Shown here: one piece after another, positions 26,004 through 35,898 of the stretch
Numbering within the stretch: position 1 is the stretch's first letter
Layout of the letters: every line of letters begins with the position of its first letter
Origin: Umbelopsis ramanniana AG
Lineage: Eukaryota > Mucoromycota > Umbelopsidomycetes > Umbelopsidales > Umbelopsidaceae
NCBI RefSeq assembly: GCF_025399195.1
Contig: NW_026252096.1
Location: forward strand, 186,001 to 250,000
Direction of reading: 5' to 3'
DNA: 64,000 nucleotides
The notes under the pieces: generated by a model
Told to the model about the DNA's origin: nothing
Database searches by the model: none
Seen by the model: the letters and a program-made list of their open reading frames with translations, nothing else
Position numbers and translations under genes: made by a program

Positions 26004-27139
26004 TATGTTCTAAATGAGTTTGGCCGAGCAGTGTATAAAAATAAACCACTGGTTATGGAATTCTTCGAGTATAAAAACGATAACTTTGGCCTTTCACTTT
26101 GCTAAGTATGTAGAAAGATATGGCTAATCAAGCAAGGTATCGAATATCGTTATTTCAAGAAGGAAAAAAATAAAAGTCAAAAAAAAACTGTGAAAGCGTA
26201 TGGCTGGCTAAAAGGATCAATGTCCGGGCCAATGAAATCGCAGGTGTGTTACAGCAGCTTTTGATAACCTGGCGATGGCGAGGATATCACCTTCTACTTG
26301 CCCAGTCCCTTTCATGTAGCTTTGGTTGACTTGAAACGATGTACCTATAGGACGGATCGCATAATCGGAGTAGCGATGAATCAGAAAGGAATAGCTGATT
26401 TGGATAGAACGATACTATTGCAAAGAGGAGATGCAAAACCTTTTAATTAACGTGTATAGACCAAAAAATAGAAAAAAAATAATCTATTTATTTCATTCAT
26501 ATTTAGGATCGTGAAATGCGTCGCTGAATGAGCTTTCATTAGCACATTATTGACCATAGTATGAAAGTACCAGCCATAACAGGTATAATTTTTTTTATCC
26601 ATAGGCTCATGTTGAGGTAACCGTCTGTGAAATGCATGAGCGCAATCGTGCTGTAACATCCGACGGGGGAACACGGTGGAGTTGTAATTCAGTGAAATGC
26701 TCGTTGCAAATATGATGCTTCTGCACAGAAACTCTGTGTAGTATACCCTTTTTTGTGCATTTCAATATGTTTTAAATGGGATCGTCCGAGCACAAAAGCA
26801 AAGTCGGGAACATCAAAGAGGTTTGATTGGCTCTATTGAACGGCACTTGGGGGAGCTTGTGGTACTCTAATGCTTCACGGGGCGGTTGGACAAAGAGAAG
26901 ATCTTTTTTTGGATACTAATCTCATTTTTTTTAACTGTAGTCTGCTTCTTTTTTTTTGTGCTTTACTGTCTCTCTTCACCTTCATTACCCCTTTCCACTC
27001 CCTTTTGATCCTCGAACCGTCCCTGCTCCTATTTAACCTGCCGTGCAGTAATGTAAGTCTTTGAACATATTTTTTCTTCTTTGTCCCTAAATTGACATGT
27101 TTGCCCTGGATATCATTACTTTAAACAGCTTTTAAACCA
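26004..27139. other. Intergenic and 5' UTR with probable UTR intron
   Basis: About 1.1 kb upstream of the Q-rich membrane protein gene. From about 26900 to 27040 it is strongly pyrimidine-rich (CT tracts), a common core-promoter feature in fungi. A GTAAGT donor at 27053 and a TTTAAACAG acceptor ending at 27128 define a likely 76-base 5' UTR intron just before the start codon at 27140. No other coding signal. Confidence 0.5.
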
Positions 27140-28978
27140 ATGCCAGAAAGTAGTGCAACCTCAAAGCCAACTAAAAACTTAGTTGCCAATATTGAAACTT
27201 CAACGGAAGTGAAAAAGACTTCAGCAGCAGCAGAGAAGACTACCGAGAAGAAGACTACCGCCGCCGAAACTAAACAGACTACGGCTGCTGCTAAGACTTC
27301 TGGATTCCAAAATGCTGACACTACGACGACAAAAGCAGCTACATCTACTCATGCAGCTGCATCTACCCATAGCTCATCTTCTACCACAGTGTCTAGCAAA
27401 GTAGCTTCCTCGTCTGTCTTGCCAATCATTGTGTCTACTCCGTCCTCTTCGCTGGCCACCACCACGTCGGCTAGTGCTCTTCCAACTTCAACCACTGCAG
27501 ATTCTTCATCTTCAGGAAGCCCTAGCGTTGCTGGTCCCGTAGTAGGAAGTATTGCTGGAATCGCTGTGGTTGGAGCTATTGCTTTCTTCTTCATTCGCAG
27601 ACGTAACAAAAACAAAAAGACGCGCGCAACCCATGCATTCAGCCAATTTCTTAACGAAGCACCACCGCATCATGGTACTGGCAATGTCCGCGATAGTATG
27701 TGGGGCATGCCTGCTAAAGCCGATGAGAAGGATGTGAATAACGGCTATGCTATTTCCCCTCCGCCACCACTACCGGAGAAAGCGTATAACCCAGACTTTG
27801 GTTCTCCTCCTCCAATGTCTCCTCCCACGGCTTACAGTGCGTACGATCCTCAACAACATGTTAACCCTAATGCCGCTGCCTATGGAGGTCCTTCACCACA
27901 GGCTGAGTATGGAAACGTGTCTCCGTCTCATATGGATCATAATGCTGCTATAGCTGGCGCCGCTGTGGCCGGTGCAGCTGTCGGTGGAGCTATAGCGCAC
28001 CAACATCATCAACAGCAATATCCAAATGAGGTGAATGGTGATATGCCACTCTCCGATCCTTACAAGCAACCGTCACCGCAATCACCTCAACAACAACAAG
28101 CAGCCGACCTTGGTGAACAACAACAAAATGCGTACTATCAACAACAATCTCCACAACAACAGCATCCCGATCTTGCTGGTCAGCAAAACGCTTACTATCA
28201 GCAATCTCCACAACAGCAACACATCGATGTCAATGGCCAGCAAAATGCTTATTATTCACCTCCACAAGAATTCCAGCAGCAACCTGGTGTCGGATATAAT
28301 CAGCCCTATCCTGGGTATCAACAAGGCTATCAACAAGAGGCTCAACAATACTATGATCCGAATGCTCAACAGTATGGCTATTCTGCTCAGCCTTATTCCC
28401 AATACAACAGCATGTATATCGGAGCGGAGCATAGCTATTTCCAAGATGACCCAGAATACGCCAATAACTATCCTGCTGTTGCAGCAGCCACTGCATTTGG
28501 CCAGCCCAGTCATAATGCACCTGAACAACAGCAGCACAGCTATGAAATGATGCCTCAACCTTCTTTAACTCAACCACCTACTGCTGACCAAGCTGAATCT
28601 GTGCCAACCACATCTCAGCCTGAGCCATCGAGGGATGTTCAAACTCCTAATTCCATCACGGCACCTAATTCTGTAACTCCTGCACCTACTCTCCTTACAA
28701 ACGATATTGGTCAGTCAACACCATCAACGGAACACTACGTCGATCATACTACACCTGCCGAGCAGCAACCTTCTCAGAGTGAGCCAGCAAATCCTTATGT
28801 ACTTGACGTACCCATTGAGTATAATAACGATCCAGCACGCGAAACTCTTTACGGCCTTTCGGAACACTATCAATACGGCGGTGACGATAAGGATGATGGA
28901 CAGGAGTTGAGCTCTGGACATCAGACTACCCAACCACCACCACCCCATCCTCCTGCACACAAAGGCGACTTGATGTAA
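27140..28978 (+). CDS. Single-pass membrane protein with Ser/Thr-rich ectodomain and Q-rich tail
   Basis: One coding exon, 612 residues. Residues 1-128 are Thr/Ser/Ala/Lys-rich and mucin-like. Residues about 129-152 form a membrane span (VAGPVVGSIAGIAVVGAIAF) followed by the stop-transfer RRRNKNKK. The remaining 450 residues are Pro/Gln/Tyr-rich and should be cytoplasmic. Between about residues 325 and 385 there are tandem units of roughly 20 residues with core QQNAYYQQSPQQQ. No N-terminal signal peptide is visible, so the protein may insert through its internal span, or an upstream exon is missed. The layout recalls fungal cell-wall sensors (Wsc/Mid2 style), but without the Cys-rich WSC domain. 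No family assigned. Confidence 0.85.
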   Translation: MPESSATSKPTKNLVANIETSTEVKKTSAAAEKTTEKKTTAAETKQTTAAAKTSGFQNADTTTTKAATSTHAAASTHSSSSTTVSSKVASSSVLPIIVSTPSSSLATTTSASALPTSTTADSSSSGSPSVAGPVVGSIAGIAVVGAIAFFFIRRRNKNKKTRATHAFSQFLNEAPPHHGTGNVRDSMWGMPAKADEKDVNNGYAISPPPPLPEKAYNPDFGSPPPMSPPTAYSAYDPQQHVNPNAAAYGGPSPQAEYGNVSPSHMDHNAAIAGAAVAGAAVGGAIAHQHHQQQYPNEVNGDMPLSDPYKQPSPQSPQQQQAADLGEQQQNAYYQQQSPQQQHPDLAGQQNAYYQQSPQQQHIDVNGQQNAYYSPPQEFQQQPGVGYNQPYPGYQQGYQQEAQQYYDPNAQQYGYSAQPYSQYNSMYIGAEHSYFQDDPEYANNYPAVAAATAFGQPSHNAPEQQQHSYEMMPQPSLTQPPTADQAESVPTTSQPEPSRDVQTPNSITAPNSVTPAPTLLTNDIGQSTPSTEHYVDHTTPAEQQPSQSEPANPYVLDVPIEYNNDPARETLYGLSEHYQYGGDDKDDGQELSSGHQTTQPPPPHPPAHKGDLM

Positions 28979-29312
28979 GGCAATGGGGGCACCAACATGG
29001 ATTAGGCTAGGTCACGGCGATCATTCAGTACTAGTCTCCTTGATAGAGAGCTTTCCATTCATTTCTTCTCTTGTCTGAGTTTCTTTTTTTTTATTTTTCC
29101 ATTTTTGCTTTATCATTGTCAGGGATACTTTGAAAAAACACACGAGCATTAGAGCTTTCAAAGCTGTATTGATCAAACAATGCTTAGACAGGTCATCTAG
29201 GCGAACCTGCATTTCTCTCATTTTTTCCTCTGTCATATAGTCAATAGAATGTACATTATGCATACCCTCCTCTGGCGGGCTCTGCTTTCAAAAATCAACC
29301 ATGTCTGTATTT
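28979..29312. other. Convergent 3' region
   Basis: About 330 bases between the ends of the Q-rich gene and ATG5; T-rich. Nothing else seen. Confidence 0.5.
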
Positions 29313-30456
29313 TTAGAAAAGTGCAATATGCAAAAAATTATCTGGATATGCTAAATTTCTTGACGCCCAAATGATCGGTGTATCAAAGGGGACGATCACT
29401 CCATGGCAGACCGCTTTACTCTTGCTTGTATCGAGCGTTGGCAAAAGTTCTCGTATGATCTGCTCCATGGTCAGCTCTTCACCTACCAAGAGTGTTCAAT
29501 ACGGCATACGTTATGGAAGAATACCAATGGAATGTAGACCTTACCATCTTCCGTGCGAGGGGATACGCGATCTTGAATAACAGGGCAGTCGTCCGGTAAA
29601 TACAGTCGCAATGGAATATGACGTACGACTTGATCATCGACTGGTATTAAACGCTGATTGACTTTCCAAAAGGAATCAAAGTCATCTATATTAAGTGCAT
29701 AATTTTAATTTTCGGTACTCGAACACGGTCAAAGGGAGTGATGCATACTTGAGCAGAGACTTTCCCAAAGTTGAGTTTGGTCGCTTTTTGAGAGGTTCAT
29801 TACTCGTTTAGTACTACCGTACCGTAGAAAATCTGCCTATAAATATGGCGATTAACAACTAGAGCTATTTTAATAGAAGCCCACAATGCATCATACCTCT
29901 TTGATCATGGACATGAAAAAATCTTGCGCTGTAGCCGCTGACTGGTCTCGAAACAAATGCGCCGCTGGGTAGTTACGAAAATGTACCTTGATATTCCAAG
30001 GTATTGATTTTGTATCTTCCATTTGCAGATATGACGGCTCGCTTATACATAATATATCATACAAAAGACCTAAAGGGTAGTGCCTTGATCCAAATGTAAG
30101 TAATGAGCCGGTTGTTTCCATTGTACACAAGTGTACTTACCATTTAAGAGGTTTGCCCTGGTACTCAAACCATATCTCCGCCGTTGAATCTGGAAGTGTT
30201 AAGCCAGTTGCTCTATACAAATCTCGAATCTCCTCTGTAAGCAAGATTAAATAAGATGTCCGGGGTACTTCTATCTGTTGGCGGATTCATGGTTAGAAAA
30301 ACGTAAGGTAGAATGGCCGGTAAGAATGGGCAGAAAGCTCACAAATATGGAACTTGGTGTGTGCTCGGCTCCGAAATGCTGTGCCTCCGATCCATCTATC
30401 GAGAAAGCCAATGGAATTCGACCTTCCCATACAGATTTGGAAACGCTGGTCGACAT
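29313..30456 (-). CDS. ATG5: Autophagy protein 5
   Basis: Six exons: 30343-30456, 30141-30274, 29897-30083, 29749-29836, 29545-29685 and 29313-29482, 277 residues. Landmarks in order: [75 protein letters not shown] with the Lys of MIKEAD that in other species is conjugated to the Gly of Atg12, LSKSDQTQLWESLCSNDFDS, and the end AYPDNFLHI. The two ubiquitin-like lobes around a helix-rich linker are as expected. Atg12-Atg5-Atg16 acts as the E3-like factor for Atg8 lipidation. The predicted protein is close to the usual size. Each splice is GT-AG and phases agree. Confidence 0.96.
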
Positions 30457-30878
30457 GGCAGAAGTGAACAAGTTTCAATAAGGCACAAGCTGAGGAAATT
30501 TTGAGTTTTCCAAGTGGTGGTGAGCGCGTGATACAGAAAGCCTACCCATACATTGACTTGACCATCACGTTGCTTATAATATGGCTTCGAAAAACAGTAT
30601 TAGATCCACTTTGATACAAGCAGATATTCATTGCTAGTCTTGCTGCCTAAAAGGAATTTTATCTGCAGCACTTCAACTGCATTGCGCCTGCATAGTACCC
30701 TCGTTTAATTCCTACTTAGTTGTTGTGAACCCACTATCAATCACATTAAAACCATGAAGACGAAAACTGTATTCTAAGCTTAATGTTAAAGATGCGATCT
30801 GCTCGCCATACTGCCTACTGGGGAGCTATCCATAGCATTGCTTAAATTTTCGCAGGAAAATTGAGACTGTCACACCAG

Positions 30879-30898
30879 CGACGTCGTGCTTGACGTTG
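30879..30898. promoter_or_regulatory. Pair of CRE-like sites
   Basis: CGACGTCG (a perfect palindrome) and TGACGTTG lie 4 bases apart, about 60-80 bases upstream of the PI31 start. Both contain the ACGT core of bZIP sites. Function inferred. Confidence 0.3.
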
Positions 30899-30925
30899 AA
30901 AAAGCTTACGTGTGCTAAGCTTTTT
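30899..30925. repeat. 10-bp perfect inverted repeat before PI31
   Basis: AAAAAGCTTA (30899-30908), a 7-base spacer, and TAAGCTTTTT (30916-30925). It ends about 32 bases before the start codon, so it could form a hairpin in the 5' UTR or be a dimer binding site. Confidence 0.7.
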
Positions 30926-30957
30926 TGACTCGCACTTTTCTTTGATCTTATTCTAAA

Positions 30958-32611
30958 ATGTCTAACGTACTGGACCCGTCGTCTGTTCTGCATACATTAT
31001 CTCAGGCACTACCAAAGGACGATGGTAGCCAGAATCAATCTGAACCATTGCTCCGCAACAATAACGAAGGCATTGCCGCCTTGTCTCACGCCGTAATGCT
31101 TAGTGTCGGATTCCGCTTGGTAGGCCTCGGTGAAGACGAACACAAAAGTAAGCTATATTTCGATATTAAATCTCGTGTTTATGCTCTTCAACTTGCCCGA
31201 GTGTCGCCTCTCTTGCTACAACTTCACTCCGCAATATACACCGACATATAACACTAATGCATAGTTTCTTCGAATTATTACTGACTTCGTTGTACAGTTC
31301 CAAGTGATCAATCGAAGCTTCCTTCTGAATGGAACAAGCATGGCCCACACTCTTACACATTTCAATACACTCATCCTCAATCCAGTTTACACTTTACCAT
31401 GAAAGGCATTACCCTGGCAAAAAAGTTTATCATTCATGGCGTGGCTATTGAGGTTAGGGCAACCATTTTTATTTTATTTTTGCGATCCCGCAAGTGTACG
31501 CTGTAATTTTCTGTCCACTTATATTAACGCCTTCATAATTCTAGGACAAAAAAACCGCAACATTCGAAGTTCATACCGAAGATTATACATCGCCGTCATT
31601 TTATCCATACACATCATCAACACAAGAGCCTTTGGTTAATGGATTCATATCCAGCAGCCGTTTAAACGACTTCATTAGTCTATTCAAAATCAACATATTG
31701 CAGAAGTTGATCCCCGGTCTGAATAAGCCAGGTTATGAGGAGTCTCAATCGAGGTAAGAGCACGACAATCAACCATATCGTTTTTACCCATGATTAACAT
31801 TATGTACTGCTATTCTCAGTACCGATGTTCCTTCTTCCACAACAACGGGACAAAGTCGACCACGAAATCCTCTCGAGGATCCGCGCTACGAACGGGAGCG
31901 TATCCCCAGACCTCCCATTTTTGGAGATCCACTGGCTGGCGATGAGCCATTTGGACCGTAAGTTTCTATATGCTTGTTAGCTCTGTACCCCGACGTAGTT
32001 TTCTGCTGGGTACTCAAAACGTCGACATATGTTCACTCTACAGGTATGGAGGAAACCCCTTTAGCGTAGGTGGTGACGACTTGAATCCTCTTGGCAGTTT
32101 ACACAGACCTTTAGGGTAAGATTTTTAGTATTTCGTGACACACTAAATTACATTCTCTAACGTCATGATGTAGTCGCGGCTCTGGCGGTGGGATGCTTGT
32201 TGGTCCCGACCATCCTATGTTTGGATCCGGACAATCGAGAAATGATCCATCCAGCGGCATATACGGTGGACCACAGCCTTTACCACGGTAAGTAGATGCC
32301 AGCCAGAACATATGATGTTACGTAGACAACTCTAATTCACTGAATATATTATATTTTTTCTCAACAGTGGATCGGTTCCTCCAGGAGCTCGATTCGACCC
32401 CATTGGACCATTTGGAAACAATCCCAATGCTGGCCCGCAAGGTTCATTTGGGCCAAGAGGACCGAGTCGAAACTTCCGTGGAGAGCCTGACAACGACGAA
32501 CTTCCTCCACCAGTACGTAAACAACTGAACGTGACGAAATGAACCCCATGATGATACGATTTCTAATTAACGTTCACATTTGTTTAGGGCTACGATGATA
32601 TGTTCATGTGA
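30958..32611 (+). CDS. PSMF1/FUB1: Proteasome regulator PI31
   Basis: Eight exons: 30958-31147, 31298-31452, 31545-31753, 31820-31957, 32044-32115, 32174-32287, 32368-32512 and 32588-32611, 348 residues. The N-terminal FP (Fbxo7/PI31) domain contains DAxxHAVMLSVGFRLVGLGE-like sequence, YTFQYTHPQSSLHFTMKGIT and EVHTEDYTS. The C-terminal half is Gly/Pro/Arg-rich with repeated GxxPFG and DPxG units and ends in GYDDMFM, the conserved tail that in PI31 enters the 20S core and blocks its active sites. Fungal Fub1 is the yeast relative. The last exon is just 24 bases. It acts in proteasome inhibition or assembly in cytosol and nucleus. Confidence 0.94.
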
Positions 32612-33096
32612 GAGAACTATCCAAATTATTCTCAAGCAGGCTCACGAAGGAGAATACGTATAATAAATAGGAATTCTCGCTATATTCCATTCATGTCCTT
32701 GCGTGCTATAGCTTCGCATTTGTTGCAATGATAACCTCTATATTTTGCCAAATATTTGTACATATCCTCCAGTTGAAATTCCATGGTTCAATGATATTCA
32801 TATTGTTGTCACTTCCGATAATTTGCTTGTTTAGCAGAATATTTCCCTTTTCTTCGCATAAGAAAAGCTCAAATACACGTCAGTAAAGAGTCATCGTTGA
32901 AACCAAAGGCGTGGCTGCACGTGGTTTCTCGAACGTGGAAGTGTCGAGATGCGAGCGCGGGATGCTAATCTAGCCAATCACATTTGACTATTTGAAGGAC
33001 GGTGAGCTTGACATTACAAACGATTATTTATAGCCTTCCATTTTTTAAGTCAGAATCGAGTACCTCACATTCAATACACCACAAATCTTTCACAAC
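32612..33096. other. Intergenic with promoter of CofD/YvcK-like gene
   Basis: About 485 bases. Contains CACGTG at 32918-32923 (174 bases upstream of the next start) and a TATA-like TTATTTATAG near 33024. No coding signal. Confidence 0.5.
32918..32923. promoter_or_regulatory. E-box CACGTG upstream of CofD/YvcK-like gene
   Basis: CACGTG within GCTGCACGTGGTT, 174 bases before the start codon at 33097. Confidence 0.3.
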
Positions 33097-34955
33097 ATGA
33101 GCGACATATCCTATTGTGTATTCTCTGGTGGATCAGCCTGTAATCATATAGGTAAGTATATTTGTGTTTATGCTTTGCCTGCATAGCCTCACATACGCTA
33201 AAGCATTCCACAGTCAGAGCATTCCAAGACACTACTCCCGACACAGTCTACATTCTCGGTATTGGAGACAATGGAGGTTCAACTGTATGCTTTACTTGAC
33301 GATTCCTTGTTGATTAGGCTTTGAAGCAACCTAATGAATATAAGCTCACCTTTTTTCTCTGAAGAGCGAACTGCTGAGAGTTATCGGTGGCCCATCCATT
33401 GGTGATCTACGGTCACGCTTGACAAGACTCATCAATCTTCTTCCACCTGAATCAGACGATGATACGGGATACAATCAAAGAGCAGCTATCAAGACCATTA
33501 TGAGTTATCGACTTCCCGCAGAAGGCAATGAACATGATATCAAAGATGAATGGTCCTCCATCGTTGAAGGTCGACATAAGTAAGTTAGCGGTTGTTTATC
33601 TTTTACATCGTACAACGGATTATTAACCGGTCTCGTTAGACTATGGGAACCGATACCTGTTGAAAAGAAGGAAACGATTCGAGGATTTTTGACCATGTTT
33701 GACTATGAAATATTGAAGCGAAGTCATAAACGCTTTAACTTTCGAAATGGCAGCATCGGTAACTTTTTCTTGACTGGTGCAAGACTATTTTTTGGATCTT
33801 TGGAGGCCGCCATCTTTTTATTTTCCGCTATCACTGGTATCAACGAACCTACTAGTGTGATTCCAGTCATTAATACCAACCACACAGCTAGCATCGCTGC
33901 TATACTAGAGAACGGCGAAACTCTGAAGGGCCAGTGCGAAATCAGCCATCCAGCACCTTTATCAGAAAAGAAGCAAAAGCCACTTAATCCAATAGACGCT
34001 TTCTCCAAATTGGCATTTCCTGGATCACCCATCTTTGAATCAAATCCTCAGTTCAATGATAACCTTGTCTTTTCGAAAACCCTTGAAGAAAAGCTTCACG
34101 CACGCATTGCTCGGATATATTACATGAATGAGTTTGGCCAGGAAATCTACCCAATACCGTCTCCAAAGGTGCTGAAGCATCTTTCTACGAAAAACGTCCT
34201 TGTATTTTCAATTGGCTCCCTGTATACGTCCATTGTACCGTGTTTAATTTTACGTGGAGTAGGCAATGCTATCGCTCAGTCGCCATCCCTCAAGCACAAG
34301 ATTTTAATTTTGAATGGAAACAACGATCGAGAAACGCACGGCTACACGGCACTTGACTTTATTGATGCTATTACGACGGCTCTGAATGAAAGTCGACTTG
34401 TCGATGCTCGTCGAGTCTTCTATCAAGATTGTAATAAGCAGAGCGACCACCATCTGGAACCGCCTCCGACATCACTCATGCACCATTTGCGAATCGACAC
34501 TCAGAGCAATGGAACTGACTTAAAACATCCAAAACCCATGCGCCCACTTCTCGGTGTAGATCGTAGACCCTATCCACTCACCCCATCACCAGCGCTATCG
34601 ACATCTACACACGAAGGTTATCCTGCCCCGACGACCACTACATTCTATTCCGGTACGCCGCCGGGTTATCCTTCGTTCCCCCAAACTTTGTTCACGCCTT
34701 CTCCTCCAAACTCTTTCATCACAACCTTACTGTACTTGTCCAATAGTGGTAAGATTCGATCCATACCCAAATTGCTCTACCTAACAGCCTGGAACTAACC
34801 ATTTGAACCTTACTACAGAAATTGAAGTCGATGTCGGTGCTGTTGAAGAACTGGGCATCAAGTGTATACAAGTTCCTGGAGGGATTTCCGAGGGAAAGCC
34901 GGTATATGATGACGATAGGTTGCGTCAAGCTCTAGAGTCGGTTGTAACACCGTAG
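33097..34955 (+). CDS. CofD/YvcK (UPF0052)-like protein
   Basis: Five exons: 33097-33151, 33214-33284, 33365-33579, 33640-34748 and 34819-34955, 528 residues. The start CVFSGGSACNHIVRAFQ is the glycine-rich phosphate loop of the family. GIGDNGGSTSELLRVIGGPS and IGDLRSRLTRLI are the second conserved block, and GSIGNFFLTGARLFFGSLEA the third. In bacteria YvcK binds UDP-sugars and controls carbon flux and cell wall synthesis; archaeal/actinobacterial CofD makes coenzyme F420. Fungi do not make F420, so a YvcK-like sugar-nucleotide role is more likely, as inference. A Pro/Ser/Thr-rich insertion of about 80 residues near positions 410-490 (TPSPALSTSTHEGYPAP) is unlike bacterial members. The fourth exon is unusually long. 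Confidence 0.88.
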
Positions 34956-35223
34956 CCCCTGAAAGACCAGTGGTGATGGAAAGGGACTGAAAATGAAGAG
35001 ATTTATGAAGGCTGAAAGAAATAGGAAGGAAAATTACAAATACATAAAGAAAGAAAAAAAGATATAACATGCAGTAGTAGTGAATGGATAGAGGGATAAT
35101 GTACTTAATACAAAGTGATTGTAGGGCCAAGAAAGAGATTCTGTATTATGCTTGCCAATCGTGCTCGATGCGATCTTGTTTATCCGGTCAACGAGAAGTC
35201 TGGAGACAAAATTTGAAATCATT

Positions 35224-35898
35224 TTATCTTGAAGATAGAGGAAAGGTGATGAATCCCGGTCCGACATTGTCAATGAATAGACACAATGTCATGATGGTAA
35301 CGTGTTCAAATGCAATCTTGTCGTGCACGTCTTGATAAACACTAGCATCAAGTTCAAACCGCGTATAGGTTTGTTGGACCCTTTCTGGCTTGACGTTGTA
35401 TAGCTTGGCAGATCCCATCAGTTCGTATTTTTTGGCTTGGTTGCCTGCCAGTTGTCTGGACAATGTGATGCGATTATTGAGGTGAAGTTCCCAGCGATAA
35501 GCTCTACCCTCCCAGGTATATTTGTACTGGCGACGGAAAATAGACGCTTGCTTGAAGAGGAGGGTCAATGGGATCTTTGAAGACTGAACATTCAGATCAA
35601 TATCTGTGTTCAAAAGTGCCTTCACACCATCCACTACTACAGCATTGGTAAGGGTATCTTTGAGAAAGTAATTGGTTTGGTGGGCAGAGGGGGTCTGTAA
35701 CTGTAAAGTATATAGTGAGTGAGTCATTCCTGCAGGCTTAATATCTACTACATTACGAATGTTAGATCTTTGTGAGCTGTAGTCACTACCATGGCTGGTA
35801 GTGATGGTAAAAAATAAATTAGACACATCAGCAACAGTCTCGCAATTTACAAGATCATTATTAGATGGGGACAGAGAGTATTTTGAAACCGACGACAT
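35224..35898 (-). CDS. Unknown protein, possibly Tubby-C-like fold
   Basis: Single exon, 224 residues, ATG to TAG-type stop, tail to tail with the CofD/YvcK-like gene. I do not recognise it firmly. The order is: Ser-rich start (SVSKYSLSPSNN), a beta-rich region, NYFLKDTLTNAVVVDGVK, FRRQYKYTWEGRAYRWELHL, and a hydrophobic end HVTIMTLCLFIDNVGPGF. Fungal DUF6593/Tubby-C-like proteins share a YxWxGxxYxW core strand, and this one has YKYTWEGRAYRW, so that fold is a possible guess. No signal peptide. Function unknown. Confidence 0.65.
   Translation of the reverse strand: MSSVSKYSLSPSNNDLVNCETVADVSNLFFTITTSHGSDYSSQRSNIRNVVDIKPAGMTHSLYTLQLQTPSAHQTNYFLKDTLTNAVVVDGVKALLNTDIDLNVQSSKIPLTLLFKQASIFRRQYKYTWEGRAYRWELHLNNRITLSRQLAGNQAKKYELMGSAKLYNVKPERVQQTYTRFELDASVYQDVHDKIAFEHVTIMTLCLFIDNVGPGFITFPLSSR

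Larger units (their letters stand above)
30457..30957. other. Divergent promoter region ATG5 / PI31
   Basis: About 500 bases shared by ATG5 (minus) and PI31 (plus). Near the PI31 start there are CGACGTCG (30879-30886), TGACGTTG (30891-30898) and a 10-bp perfect inverted repeat. No coding signal. Confidence 0.5.

Noticed and set aside
28035-28577. Long open frames in other phases of the Q-rich gene
   Set aside because: They arise from CAA/CAG-rich repeats read in other frames (runs of Asn/Thr/Leu); not separate genes.
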